Source of the DNA: Lyophyllum atratum
Lineage: Eukaryota > Basidiomycota > Agaricomycetes > Agaricales > Lyophyllaceae
Reading direction: 5' to 3'
Assembly: GCA_014905825.1 (NCBI GenBank)
Contig: JACGCN010000037.1
Span: 186,001-250,000 of the forward strand
DNA: 64,000 nucleotides
The notes beneath the pieces are model-generated. The model saw only the letters and a list, made by a program, of their open reading frames with translations, did no database searches and was not told the origin of the DNA. Every line of letters begins with the position of its first letter. The first letter of the stretch is position 1. Below, piece after piece: positions 1-12,768 of this stretch. Both the position numbers and the translations under genes were made by a program.

Positions 1-31
1 CTCCAGGTGTTAATTCGTCTTGCTGTTGTAG

Positions 32-1984
<1,953 letters not shown>

Positions 1985-2199
1985 CTGGGGCATTATGTAT
2001 ATAATTTATACCGCTTTATTGTCAAATGTATTCTTATATCAGCAAAGGAATCTCTTCCAGCTTTGTTTCTTCATGTGAATATTTGACTTGTTTGCCCATT
2101 CAGATTCCAAAGACAAAAACAAAAGCCACGCCTATACCAATTCGGGTCACGACTACCCTCTACCAACGAATGGGACTCCAGAAGGCCTTTTGATATCTT

Positions 2200-3233
2200 T
2201 CAGAAAATTCCGTGGACCAATAACGAGGCACACGGCACGCACATAATCTTATATTCCAAGACCGTCACGTCGTTGGGTAAGCTCGCTATGTGGACAATGG
2301 AATCGGCGACGTGCTGGACGTTCATAGTAGGTTCGGGAACCATACGCCCGTCTGGTTGGAGAGCTCCGGTTGTGTGCGCTGCTGCCATGTCAGTATGCGC
2401 ATTTCCTGTGGTCCGCGTCAGAAATTGCGAGGTCGTGGAGCCGAGCTAGCTCACCGATGTCGACTTGAGTGCATGTTATGTTATGTGCACGGCCGTCGAG
2501 GGATGTACATTTCGTGAGTCCAAGTACAGCATGCTTGGAGCATGTGTATGGCGATGAGTGAGGGCGTGGTACGTGCGCGGATAGGGAGCCATTGTTGATG
2601 ATCCGACCTTTCGACGTGGGGGTACATTGGCGCGACAGGAGCAATTCTAGCGCTTTGGGTACTCACCTCCTGGAGGGGACTGTGCTTTGAAAACTCTAAC
2701 TGCCTCACGCGTGCACAGGAATGACCCGATAAGATTGACGTTGATGACCTGTTGGAAGGCGCCCAGAGACAGCTCATCGATCGGTACCGGAGAAGAGGCG
2801 ATCCCTGCGTTCTGAAGAAATCGTCGAGCATCGCAACGAGAGTATACGAAGACACGCACTTACGTTGAATAGCAGATCCAATCGGCCTATTTGAACAGTT
2901 GGAAGCCATCGATGAAGGGAAGCGCTTCAATGAATGATACACACCAAAATGGGTGACTGTGTCTGCGAACAAGCGCTTGACAAACGCTTCGTCCGTGACA
3001 TCCCCGACAATAATCAGGGTCTTTGAGGATTGAGGGGCCATTTTTGCAGTCTCCCTGAGAGCGTCTACACGCCTTCCCGTCAAGACAACATTCCAACCCG
3101 CGACTGATAGAGCAACCGCGCTGGTCCGTCCAATGCCTGCAAGCGATCATGAGCATCTGAGATACAGGGAGCTCCGAGTGTGATAACCTGAGGAGGCCCC
3201 AGTCACGATAGCTGTCTTGTTCGATGTAGACAT
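2200..3233 (-). CDS. Short-chain dehydrogenase/reductase (SDR family, NAD(P)-dependent)
   Basis: This is a classical SDR oxidoreductase of about 250 residues. The start at 3233 gives [15 protein letters not shown]. The nucleotide-binding glycine motif TGASSGIGR is completed across an intron. The NNAG motif is also assembled across introns, through a tiny exon of 23 nt (2864-2886). The active-site pattern has a serine (INNGSLSA) and YTCSK (Y-x-x-x-K). Near the 3' end, an intron starting GTGAGC restores DIGNAHTDM before the [15 protein letters not shown] segment common in fungal SDRs. With these introns removed the gene is intact. The substrate cannot be told from sequence. It is convergent with PRP2 and divergent from the small gene at 3479. 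Confidence 0.85.
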
Positions 3234-3478
3234 TACTCTGGTCGTTGAGCAGCGCGAAAATGCGGGGTAAAGGATCAATGAAAGCGTTGGATGGACGGCC
3301 CGAACATGCCTGCAAACGATCGACTGATCGATCGATAGTGTCAATGACGACATGGATCGGCATCATCGGCATCGTCTACACAGGCTGAGGCTCCTGCCAG
3401 TGAGTCCGACAAGTCAGCCCAGTGTTCATTGACTTTCATCGCCAACGACAGCCATCCCCCTTTTTCCGAATCTGCAAA

Positions 3479-4009
3479 ATGTCCTCGTCGTATTTCGACT
3501 CCATCATTAGAACATTAACGCTCCTGATGAACACCCCACTTGTCGATACAGAGAATACGATCCCCGCACGACCGACTATACCTCTGCAGACATTGTCAAG
3601 ACCCTCATCTATCGAAGAAAGGAGGTCCACAGAACCTGTACTTAATTTTCTACTTGGATATATCGGATTCACTGACGTTCAATTTTTGAGCAGACGGAAA
3701 GACGCCTATCGCGACCAGAGAACTGTTCCCGGGACGTCCCAACACTTGCGTCAGGAGTCTCACCTCATTCGAGAGCGTCTTCAACCAGTGGCGACTCATT
3801 TGACGCTACTAAATAAATGCTATACGGTATGTTGTGATTGAGTCTCATGATGACAATGAAGAATTGGAGCTAATCGCGGTAACTTGCAGCTTTCAGCTCA
3901 CCACTTCCAGTCACTCAATTCACATCCAACACCCTATATTCTGCTATATATTCTGGGAATGGTCCTATTACTTTACAAATATAACCTCTCCCAACGGACG
4001 TTGCAATAA
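3479..4009 (+). CDS. Small hypothetical protein with C-terminal membrane segment (possible tail-anchored protein)
   Basis: I do not recognise the family. An ATG at 3479 opens 116 codons. A 63-nt intron (3827-3889) follows, with donor GTATGT, a CTAAT-like branch site and acceptor TTGCAG. Removing it keeps the frame and adds 39 codons to a TAA at 4007-4009. The second exon encodes a hydrophobic segment (YILLYILGMVLLLYKYNL) followed by a short polar tail, the layout of a tail-anchored membrane protein with its N-terminus in the cytosol. The upstream part is polar with a Ser/Arg/Glu-rich stretch (SRPSSIEERRSTEP). The good splice signals and the membrane segment argue for a real gene. Missing introns or a different start remain possible. 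The DNA from 4010 to 4325 shows no further gene. Confidence 0.5.
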
Positions 4010-4325
4010 TCCCTTGCTCTGGTGCTATCTACTGTATTCCATATTTTTCACGGCTTATTTCATTTACATCGTTCAGCGCACGGTTTTGTCAGGTTCCTAA
4101 TATATTCGCAGATAATCTATGGTACTGCTCTCACAATGCGTCTCCGCGCAAATTAATACACGACGATTGTAAGTTTGTGCCACATGGTCTTCTGGACGAA
4201 TGGATGGCCCAGTTCGAGTACTTCGGCAACATCGCTTGTTTGATCCGGAGGAGTCTATTTCCCAGCCGCCATGATGTCGCTACAACCACTCTCCTACAAC
4301 TCTCCTACTCGCCTGCTTTGGCATT

Positions 4326-6214
4326 ATGATTCGAATAGCGATATGGCAGCCTTCACTGCTGCGCGCTGGTGTCTTCTCTAATCTATCTCGCAGTCACCGA
4401 CGACGATACCAAACAGGCGTGACGAACCCACAGCCAGACAGCCCACAGCCAGACAGTGGAATGCCCCCACCTCTTCAAGGCATCAAGATTCTTGACCTCA
4501 CTCGCGTCCTTGCCGGACCTACGGCGACGATGCTCCTGGCTGATCTGGGTGCAGATGTTATAAAAGTCGAGGAAGTCGGTAAAGGGGACGACACGAGTAT
4601 GTACCGCTCCCCGACGCGAATGAATTCGAAAGGGTGTGTCTCGCCCAGAGCTAAGCATACTCCGCAGGATCGTGGAGCCCACCCTCAGCACCGACGCTTT
4701 TGTCGGCCCCAATGGCCTCAAGTCACCTTCCTCCAGAGTCGGCCTACTTTCTTGCCGTAAATCGGAACAAGCGGTCGATGACGGTCAACTTCAAGACTCC
4801 GGAAGGGCTGGAGATCATTCATAGGCTGGTGAAACAGTCAGATATCCTCGTTGAGAACTTTATATCGGGGAAGCTTGCGTCCATGGGTCTTGGGTATGAG
4901 GACTGCAAGAAACTTAATCCACGGCTTATTTACGCGTCTATCACTGGTGAGAAAAGCCTTTCATTATGCTGAGGTGTAAGCGTCCGTATTCATCTGGTCA
5001 TGTGTAGGATATGGCCAGACGGGTCCCTATAGAAAAGCCGCGGGCTATGATGTGATCGTAGAGGCCGAGGCCGGGTTGATGCATATGTGAGTGTCGTTGT
5101 CCAGCCTGAGAGGTCTTTGTCTAACGTTTCATGCTCCTTAGAACCGGCGAGCCTGATAGACCACCATCGAAAGTCGGCGTCGCCGCCACGGATATAGCGA
5201 CGGGGCTTTACGCGCACGGGGCTATTATGGCCGCCTTACTGTCTCGCCAACAAACTGGAAAGGGCGTCTGGATCGACTGTAACTTATTCGAGACTCAAGT
5301 AACCTATTTTTGTAAGAGCTTTCTGGATGGCATGTCTGACAGGTCCCGGGAGTATAGATCGCTGGGCTCGCGAACATCGCGTCCAATTATCTAATTGCTG
5401 GCAAAGACGCCTCTCGGCATGGAACAGCACACCCCTCCATCGTGCCATACCAAGTGTTTCCCTGCAGGAACGGATTTCTGATGATCGGGGCGGGGAACAA
5501 CAAACAGGTGGGATCTCCTTATATCCTCGAGGAAAGGTACTTACCTGAGCCCGAATCACCAGTTCAAACTGCTCGCCGAGAAGATCTTGGAGAACCCAGC
5601 GCTCGCCACTGACCCGAGATTCGTCACAAACGATGCGCGTGTCGCAAATAGAGAGGAGCTGATCCGCATCATATCGGACGTGTTGCTCAAGCAGGATCGC
5701 GAGCACTGGCTGGAACGGTTCACGGGTCTGGGGTAAGACTTGTTGATAGACACGGCGCGTCGATTTGATGCCTTCTCTCAGCGTCCCATTTGGCCCGATC
5801 AACAACATACAGCAGACATTTGATCATCCCCAGGTGCGAGTTTGAGTAGTTATTGCAGATGGACACTGCTAACGCGCCGTGATGCGATGCTTATAGGCAA
5901 TAGCACGTCAAGTGACTGTCGAGGTCGAGGTATGTCCTTGCTCGGTGGAAGAATTTGAAGCGTGTTCACTGACTCGTAACGCTGCGCAGCATCCTCGGTC
6001 AGGGAAGATCAAATTGGTCGCACCGGCCGTGATGTATAATGGGAAGAAGATGGATGTGCGCAGACCACCCCCTTGGTTGTCGGAACATACCACGGAGGTA
6101 CGTATGGAGATTTGAGACCGAGGATACTGATGTCGAGACTTGGGATAGGTCATGGAAGAGCTCGGTTACTCAGAGGAGATCATAGAGTCATTGAGGAAGC
6201 GATCAATCATTTGA
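4326..6214 (+). CDS. CoA-transferase family III (CaiB/BaiF), SUGCT-like, probably mitochondrial
   Basis: The product transfers CoA between dicarboxylic acids; the closest recognised type is succinyl-CoA:glutarate/hydroxymethylglutarate CoA-transferase (SUGCT/C7orf10). The start at 4326 gives an Arg/Ser-rich presequence ([15 protein letters not shown], then [11 protein letters not shown]) typical of mitochondrial import. The family core follows: [38 protein letters not shown], then the GYGQTGPY and [12 protein letters not shown] segments. At least six introns interrupt the gene. One follows [11 protein letters not shown] and another separates IYASITG from YGQTGPY. The reading runs intact to TGA at 6212-6214 (ending RKRSII). 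A perfect 15-bp direct duplication lies in the presequence. Substrate choice is inferred from overall similarity only. Confidence 0.88.
4427..4456 (+). repeat. Perfect 15-bp tandem duplication in the CoA-transferase presequence
   Basis: The 15-mer CCCACAGCCAGACAG occurs twice back to back (4427-4441 and 4442-4456). It is in frame and duplicates the five residues PQPDS in the region between the presequence and the enzyme core. The copies are identical, which suggests a recent slippage event. Confidence 0.9.
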
Positions 6215-6326
6215 ATTGGTAACCAGTCGGCCTCTCTTGTAAATATGGAATATACATAGGAGGTGTAATCCTCTAGGATACAGTGACTAAAGGAATGATA
6301 AAAAAATTTAGCATTCATCATATCAG

Positions 6327-6435
6327 CGACGCCAGCAGGATTTGAACCTGCGCCCTCAAAGAGGAACAGATTGTTGATGACTCATGACTTTGTTCGAGTT
6401 CTAATCTGTCGCCGTAACCACTTGGCTATAGCGCC
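6327..6435 (-). tRNA. tRNA-Ser(AGA): tRNA-Ser(AGA) with a 27-nt intron
   Basis: On the minus strand the acceptor arms GGCGCTA and TGGCGTC pair with G-T wobbles, followed by discriminator G. The D arm is GCC/GGC. The anticodon stem ACAGA/TCTGT encloses the loop TT-AGA-A. A 27-nt intron sits after position 37, the usual eukaryotic site. A long variable arm (CCTC-TTT-GAGG) marks the serine family, and the T arm is GCAGG-TTCAAAT-CCTGC. The mature length without the intron is 82 nt. It lies in the gap between the CoA-transferase and CHL1, transcribed opposite to both. Confidence 0.93.
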
Positions 6436-6615
6436 TTACTGTCTGAATCCAGGAGAAGGATCTTGGACGTTGGGCATGATCATCGCAGGCGTTGAAAATG
6501 AAATCGATGCCACGAGATCTACTGTCACGGTCATGTGAAGGTCATAACGCGTCGTGCTCGTCACGTCCGAGCCCACTCTTGTCCTCCCAAGGCCAGGGTG
6601 CCTGTGCCCCAAGTG

Positions 6616-9600
6616 ATGTCTCTCAATCTGGACCTCCCAACGCCTACTAAATTCCCGGAATTCCCATATAACCCACCCTATGAGATCCAAGTGGAGCTCA
6701 TGCGACACCTTTACGCCTCCATCGAGCAGAAGAACGTAACTATTGTCGAAAGTCCCACAGGCACAGTGAGCCTCAATGTCATCATATTCAACCTTCCTTT
6801 TATTGACACTTATACAGGGAAAGACACTTACTTTGCTATGCGCGAGCCTGACATGGCTAAGGGATGAGAAGGATCGGGCGAAGAAGGGAAAACTTCAAGC
6901 TGTGGTGGAGGATGAGACCGACGGTATGAGTCTCGCGTAATCGCTTTATATTATACTGAAATGTGTATATAGCTAAGGACTGGGTCATTGAGCAAACGAG
7001 AGAACGCGTTAGACGAGAGCTGGAGGCAGATGAAAGAGAGTATGAGGGGCGGTTGGCTGAAGCGAGAAAGCGCGAAGATTTGATGAAGAAAATCGCAAAG
7101 GCGAGGGTGGTTAAGAAAGCGGTGCGTGGTCATATCTTCTGCCTTTATGCTTTGACTTATACTTTCGCAATTGTAGAAGCGGGATGTGGAAGCGGCGAAA
7201 CAACCAGACGAAGAAGATGACGATCAATTTCTTCCTGAAAGCGAGTCGCAGGCAGACGATGACGACATGTATATGTCGCCTGCACTGCGTGCCCTCATGG
7301 CCAAGTCTGCTCCCGCCTTTCCTTCAGTGCTGGTCGTGTGCTGACGCGCCAGCAGGGTGGACAAAGCACCGAGATCTGGTTCCAGAGACGGAGAGGCAGA
7401 ACCGACATGCACGAAGATATACTACGCCTCGCGAACGCATTCACAGCTCACTCAAATCCTCCCTGAACTTCGCAGGCTAAAACTCAGCCCTCACATTCTC
7501 TCCCACCATCCTTCTGCCAAGGAGTCGACGCCGCCGACAAGAAAGAGACCCGTCCATGATCTAGATAATGATGAGGGGCCAGCTTCATATACCCGAACAG
7601 TAACACTCGGGTCACGAAAACAACTATGTATTAATGATGATCTCCGAGCGAAGTCCCGCGACTTGGACGAGGGCTGTCGCGAGCTTCTTGGTGGTACGTT
7701 CAAATCCCTCGGCGGATGTTCACCGCATTTTGATATGGTCTGCTTATTATCGCAGAAAAGGGCGACAAACGATGCCAACATCTACCGCCAGTAGGCGATG
7801 AAGGGAAAATGCTCGACTTCCGAGATCAAATTCTTGTGAGCTCTTCTCGGTTACTACATTGCTTGCATCCTGATAGGTCTCAGGCAACTCCAAAAGACAT
7901 TGAAGAGCTTGCATCTGCAGGTCGAAGGGCACAAACATGCCCATACTTCGGCGCACGGCGTGCTATTCCTCAGGCAGAGGTACCATCCTTTTAAGCGCTT
8001 TAAACCCTTGAATGGCGCTAAATCGTCTCCTCAGCTCGTAACACTACCGTATAATCTATTACTCCAGAAAACCGCCCGCGAAGCACTTGGAATTGATCTG
8101 ACCAACCAAATTGTCATCATCGACGAAGCACATAGTGGGTAGTCGCCAATTTTTTACCTTTTGAGCACTGTATTTATTGCGACTATCTAAGATCTGATTC
8201 CTTCTCTTCTCTCTCTTTCCGCGACACGTCTCCCCTACACGACGCTCGCGACATCTTTCATCCAAGTCTGCACTTATGTGTCAAAGTTTAGAAATCGACT
8301 TGGCCCAGCCAACCTATTGCATCTGAAGCGTCTAATCGTATTCCTTGATGCACTGAAGAAGTACGTGTTGGAATGGAAGGAGTGTCGGACTGGCACACCC
8401 GCGAAGGACAGTCAAGGAAAATCTACCCAGACCGAAAAGGCTGAGGTGATGACAGCCGCGGAACTGCTGGAGAGGCTTGGGAGGAAGGCCTCCGGCATAA
8501 ACTTGTTAGAGGTCGAGAGATATCTCAGGGCGAGCAAGGTAATGATTGTTTGAAACCTCTCAAGGATCCGTGGGCTGATTACCCGTTAAGGTTGCGAGGA
8601 AGATTGCTGGCTATTCTGACAAGGAGGCAGCAAAAAACAGTGGTAAGTGCTGTGTACACTTAATGAGGCAGCTGACATAACCCTGACCCTTAGATGCTGC
8701 ACGTCCACGACGTGGAGAAATTCCTCCACTACACACTGTGGAGAACTTCCTAGTCTCGTTAACAGGCGCAACTGAGGGTGGGCATCACGGTGTTTCTGAT
8801 CTGGGTCTATTGACAGTAAAGTATTCAGATGGTCGTGTAACCTTTGTGCTCATCGGGACTCCAGGGAACGAGACCGTCGAACTAAAGTATCAGCTGCTCA
8901 ATCCGTCGCCCCCCTTCAAGGATGTAGTGGATGTTGCGAGGTCGATCATCCTTGCTGGAGGCACAATGTCCCCGGTATGTATTCCGCGGCTTTCGCATAC
9001 TGTTGAAACTGAAGGAAAGACGCGTGCTTCAGATATCGGATATTAACAACCAGCTGTTCCGTTACCTCGCACCGCATAAACTAACCAGTTTCTCCTGTGG
9101 ACATATAATTCCACCCGAAAACCTTCAGACGATGGTCGTTAGCAAAGGTCCACGAGGTAGCGAGTTATCTTATAAGGCTGGTGTGCAGGGAGATGCGACC
9201 GTTGTACGTATGCTCTGAAGTTGAAGCATCTGCATGATACGCTGAATAGTCTTCACCTTCTAGATTGCTGAGCTTGGACAGATCCTGCTAAACTTCTCTA
9301 GCATTGTCCCCGCGGGACTGATAGTTTTCTTCCCGTCATATAACTTCCTGAATGCAGCCAAGGCGGTTTGGCACAAAAATGGACTATTGGATAAATTTGG
9401 CGTCAAGAAAAAGGTGGGATTGACCTTGCTGCCTGAATATTTGCTCACTCTTTTCATCAGACTTTTTTCGAACCAGCGGAGACCACGGATGTCGATAAGG
9501 TTTTACAGGAATATTCTGCTGCTGCTCATGCACTCGTGAGCATCTATACTTTGCCCCCTCTGCATACTAAAAACATACCGTGATCAGCCACAATCGGCAT

Positions 9601-10103
9601 CCGATAAGATACGGGGTGCCCTTCTGTTCGCAGTCATAGGAGCCAAACTCTCTGAGGGTCTGAACTTTGCTGACGACCTCGCTCGCGCCGTCGTCATCGT
9701 CGGCCTTCCATTCGCTAACCTTGGCTCACCGGAACTCAAGGAGCGTCTGCAATACGTAAACCGATTGGAGGCAAATGTAACGAAGAAGAAACCTGGACAG
9801 AAAGATGCTGCCGCGGAGCTTTACGAAAATATGTGTATGAATGCGGTCAATCAGAGTATAGGTGTGTTCTTCAGCTCTATGTATCGCTTATGAGCTAAAC
9901 TACAGTTATCGACAGGTCGAGCCATTCGCCATCGTGGAGACTGGGCATCCCTCATACTTCTGGATCGTCGATATGCCTCATCTTCCATTCGAGCCAAGTT
10001 GCCGAAATGGATTGGGAATAGGGTTACTATGACGGAGGGTTTCGGGCAAACCATGAGGGACCTTGGGACGTTCTATCGAAGCAAGGAACGCGACCCGCTG
10101 TAA
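6616..10103 (+). CDS. CHL1: Fe-S DNA helicase Chl1 (DDX11/FANCJ/XPD family)
   Basis: This superfamily-2 5'-3' DNA helicase acts in sister-chromatid cohesion and replication-linked repair. The start chosen at 6616 gives MSLNLDLPTPTKFPEFPYNPPY, matching the Q-motif region. Walker A is split by an intron (VESPTGT then GKTLTLL). Next comes a charged coiled stretch (about residues 90-150), then TKIYYASRTHSQL (motif Ia). Four cysteines follow that fit the Fe-S cluster: KQLC, DEGC, DKRC, AQTC-PYFG. The DEAH box is IVIIDEAH. C-terminal motifs include the SEGLNFADDLAR segment and the Q/R motif VI region near GRAIRHRGD. About a dozen short introns are needed. One in-frame TGA (7342-7344) is removed by a probable 48-nt intron. 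The stop is TAA at 10101-10103. Confidence 0.9.
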
Positions 10104-10552
10104 TGAGCGCATATGCTGCAATTTATGAAGGACGATCCTCCCTCATGCCCAGAACCTGGCCAAGGTAACGATTATAGTCCTTCCGGTCGTTTGTAATTGA
10201 TTTACATCTATCATTAGCATGTTACAGGGTCTGTGGCCGTAACATATATCACCCAACAGCTTGCCCCCGCTCAAGCGCGGTGCTATGCCCTATCCTAGGG
10301 CAGATAATCCGGATGCCCCACTGGTTTTATGAAGACACGTCCCACAATAAATTGTCTTCTTCATTCGTACAAAAATGTTTCAAGCAATTGGTCGACCGTC
10401 CATTAGCGCAGATTTTTGGCTTGCTCATGTATGATATAATTTTACCATAGGTTCCGTAGCAGAATTTCGCTGGCGAACTGTCATTACATTGCTCTTTCCG
10501 TACCTCAAGTATACACCCGGGGCAACATCCCACTGGAACTGGTTGTCCCAAG
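10104..10552. other. Convergent intergenic region, no gene seen
   Basis: This stretch lies between the CHL1 stop and the Fic-gene stop, which face each other. It should hold both 3' UTRs. I see no open reading frame with splice support, no tRNA and no repeat in it. Confidence 0.6.
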
Positions 10553-12277
10553 TCAACTCATCGCCTTTAGCATATTCAGGGAAGCCTTTGTTGCATCATA
10601 TAACATTTGCATCAATCTTTGGTAGTCTCCGTCTCGGTTGGCTCTTATCTGTGTCACAGTCAGCCATTGAAACAAGGAAGTAGGGACAATGAAACATGCG
10701 TTGTTGAGAAGCAGAAGGTATGCAGGTTTATAGAAAGCCGGGATACAGAGAGGCGGGAGTCCATTCTTCAGTAATGGTATTGACGCTAAGATTCTAGACA
10801 AACGTCCATTTCCGTCCTACGCAGTCGAGTAGAAGTATAACTGGAAGGTGACTCTTGACACGACGAGAAACTTGCCTCAAAGGGATGAATTGTGAGAAAA
10901 ACATGACTGATCCATGCGGCAGAAGCGAAAGGGTCCATATCAAGTTGTTGAACAAGTTCCTGAAAGCTTGTCAGTACATTTGCATGATTGATTTTGAGTC
11001 CATACTAACATTGAAACGTTTGCAGAACATATTGAGTTCTGCTTCAACTTCATCAGAAGGACAAAACTGTATCTTCACGCCTTGCTCGCGAGAAGTCGCG
11101 GTGACATTGAGGCGGGAGGCTTGTCGAGTTATTCCTATGTTAAGGTAAGACAGTCTGAATCCGGAACCAGGGTCACTGTATAGGACCCGGCTCGTTTGCA
11201 TGAGCTTTGCGTGAAGACGACACACTGTCTCCACAGTGAGATTCAGAGGGTCAGGTTCGAGGAAAGTAAATATCTCTTTCAAGGCCTATACGTAAAGGAT
11301 CATCAGCGGTATACAATAAGGCAAAGATGACAGGTATTTGTGACCTCATGTGTATCTTGAAGGATAGATAGTGCATCGGCACGATTTCGCACTGCGCCGC
11401 CTATAGGGTTGCTTCGATCAACGGGCCCTGCTTTATCATAGAAGCCGAATTCGATCAGTCTAGTTGTAGCCTACGACGAAGGTAAGGAACTCCAGCACGC
11501 GGTGTACAATGAATGAGAAGCTGACTGATGGATCGAACTGCATCGTTCCTTCGATAACATTGGTTTCGAGACAGTGGAGGTTCAGGAATTTGGCCATAAT
11601 GTCCGCCGTAGAAGGCCATTCGTCGCGTATAACATGAAGCTGAGCGCGTTGGAGTTCGCAGTAAGGGAACGTATCCTTCTCTGCTGTTGATCGCCAACGT
11701 TGGCTGGGTGAGAAGCCCAGCGACGAGTTGTTCTTGTAGTTGAACACTAAGAAATTCCTCAGCCACGAAAGGACAATGGCAAAAGTAAATGGCCGCTTAC
11801 ACTGCCGCTCTGCCTCGGCCAGAATTGAAGACCGAGAATGTGCAATCCAACGGGCAAGGTGTGGATCCTCCAACATCGTTTGCAACTACATAAATCGAGT
11901 TGGGTCGCATCCCCTCCATGTATGTCGGGGGAACCTACCTCTTCATACAAGCTTAGGGCAGTAACTTTACTACCCAGCGTCATTCGCATGTCCGCCACTC
12001 TCAGCAAGAGGTAGGGTAAGCGGTGTTCCTCAAGAAGATGTTCCCATAGTCTTGCGGATGCAGCGCATGCAAGACCGTTGGAGGGGTCAACCGCAAGTGA
12101 GGCCCTTAGCTGCCAGGACAGATCAGACCCCAAAGCTTCGACTGGCAATTCCTGCAAAGACTGTTCTTTAGATGCAGCGCTTGGTGAGGATGAAGAAAAG
12201 AAGGTTACAGTGACGGAAGAGTGCTGTAGTTGAGGGCGGTCTACGTTAAGATAAAGGGTAAGGTGAAGGTTAGACAT
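10553..12277 (-). CDS. Fic-domain protein (FICD/HYPE-like AMP transferase) with N-terminal inhibitory motif
   Basis: Fic enzymes transfer AMP from ATP to hydroxyl side chains of target proteins, and some remove it. The start at 12277 (MSNLHLTLYLNV) opens a 113-codon first exon. An intron with donor GTAGGT follows, then a helical region ending ARWIAHSRSSI. The inhibitory-helix pattern (S/T)xxxE(G/N) is present as TNVIEG (11547-11564, roughly residue 190). After LIEFGFYDKAG and ADALSILQDTHE comes VETVCRLHAKLMQT. The catalytic motif HPFEDGNGR is complete but split after HPFE by an intron that begins GC, not GT (10817-10875). The C-terminus is RILASIPLLKNGLPPLC. I see no signal peptide or clear membrane anchor, unlike animal FICD, so a cytosolic or nuclear place is inferred. 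Exon joins around 11760-11810 are uncertain. Confidence 0.85.
10817..10875 (-). other. GC-AG intron inside the Fic catalytic motif
   Basis: The exon ends GAG at 10876-10878. The intron opens GCAAGT and closes GTAG, 59 nt in all, and the next exon begins GACGGAAATGG. Splicing joins HPFE to DGNGR in frame. GAG|GCAAGT is the strong context expected for functional GC donors. Confidence 0.75.
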
Positions 12278-12768
12278 GGCGGCGTGGCGGCGAACTTCTG
12301 TGTCCAGAGCATGTGAGCGGGTGAAGGAAGGGTGAAGTGGGCTATGAGATCTGAGATCTGAGATCTCAAGTCGCAGTTACACCAAACTCCCGCCGAAGAG
12401 GGAGCTAGAGTTGTATCAGAGCCATAGACACTGAACAATTTCTATTGAAGCGAAGGCACGAAATAGCTCGGAGTCTGGGAAGATGCCGTGGGCGTTGTGG
12501 AAAGCACGACACGGCGGACGCAAATAATTCCTGCCGTGGGGCTCCCCGCCAACCTCAATCTCGTAGTTATGTTTATGTACGTCGCGACGTCTTAGCCCTG
12601 TAGCTTATCTGCAACTACAAGCCTGAGGAGGACGCGGATGAAACGAATTGCCTCACGTTTCCTCTCAGAGAAGGAAGAGTCGTTGCTCCCTCACTTCGTG
12701 ACTTGTCGCCCTTAAAAGATTTGCGGATGGCATCGAATTATTATAATAGTTACAGAATCTAGTGAGTG
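12278..12768. promoter_or_regulatory. 5' region of the Fic gene and 3' region of the glycosyltransferase gene
   Basis: Both flanking genes are on the minus strand. The stretch should hold the Fic promoter and 5' UTR and the terminator of the next gene. The only structure I see is a triple 7-bp repeat at 12346-12366, 69-89 bp upstream of the Fic start codon. Confidence 0.4.
12346..12366. repeat. Three tandem GAGATCT units upstream of the Fic gene
   Basis: GAGATCT repeats exactly three times (12346-12352, 12353-12359, 12360-12366). Each unit contains the palindrome AGATCT. The position just upstream of a start codon allows a regulatory role, but this is not shown. Confidence 0.8.

Noticed and set aside
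7184..7480. Alternative frame through the CHL1 linker
   Set aside because: It leads away from the conserved TKIYYASRTHSQL frame and has no family match.
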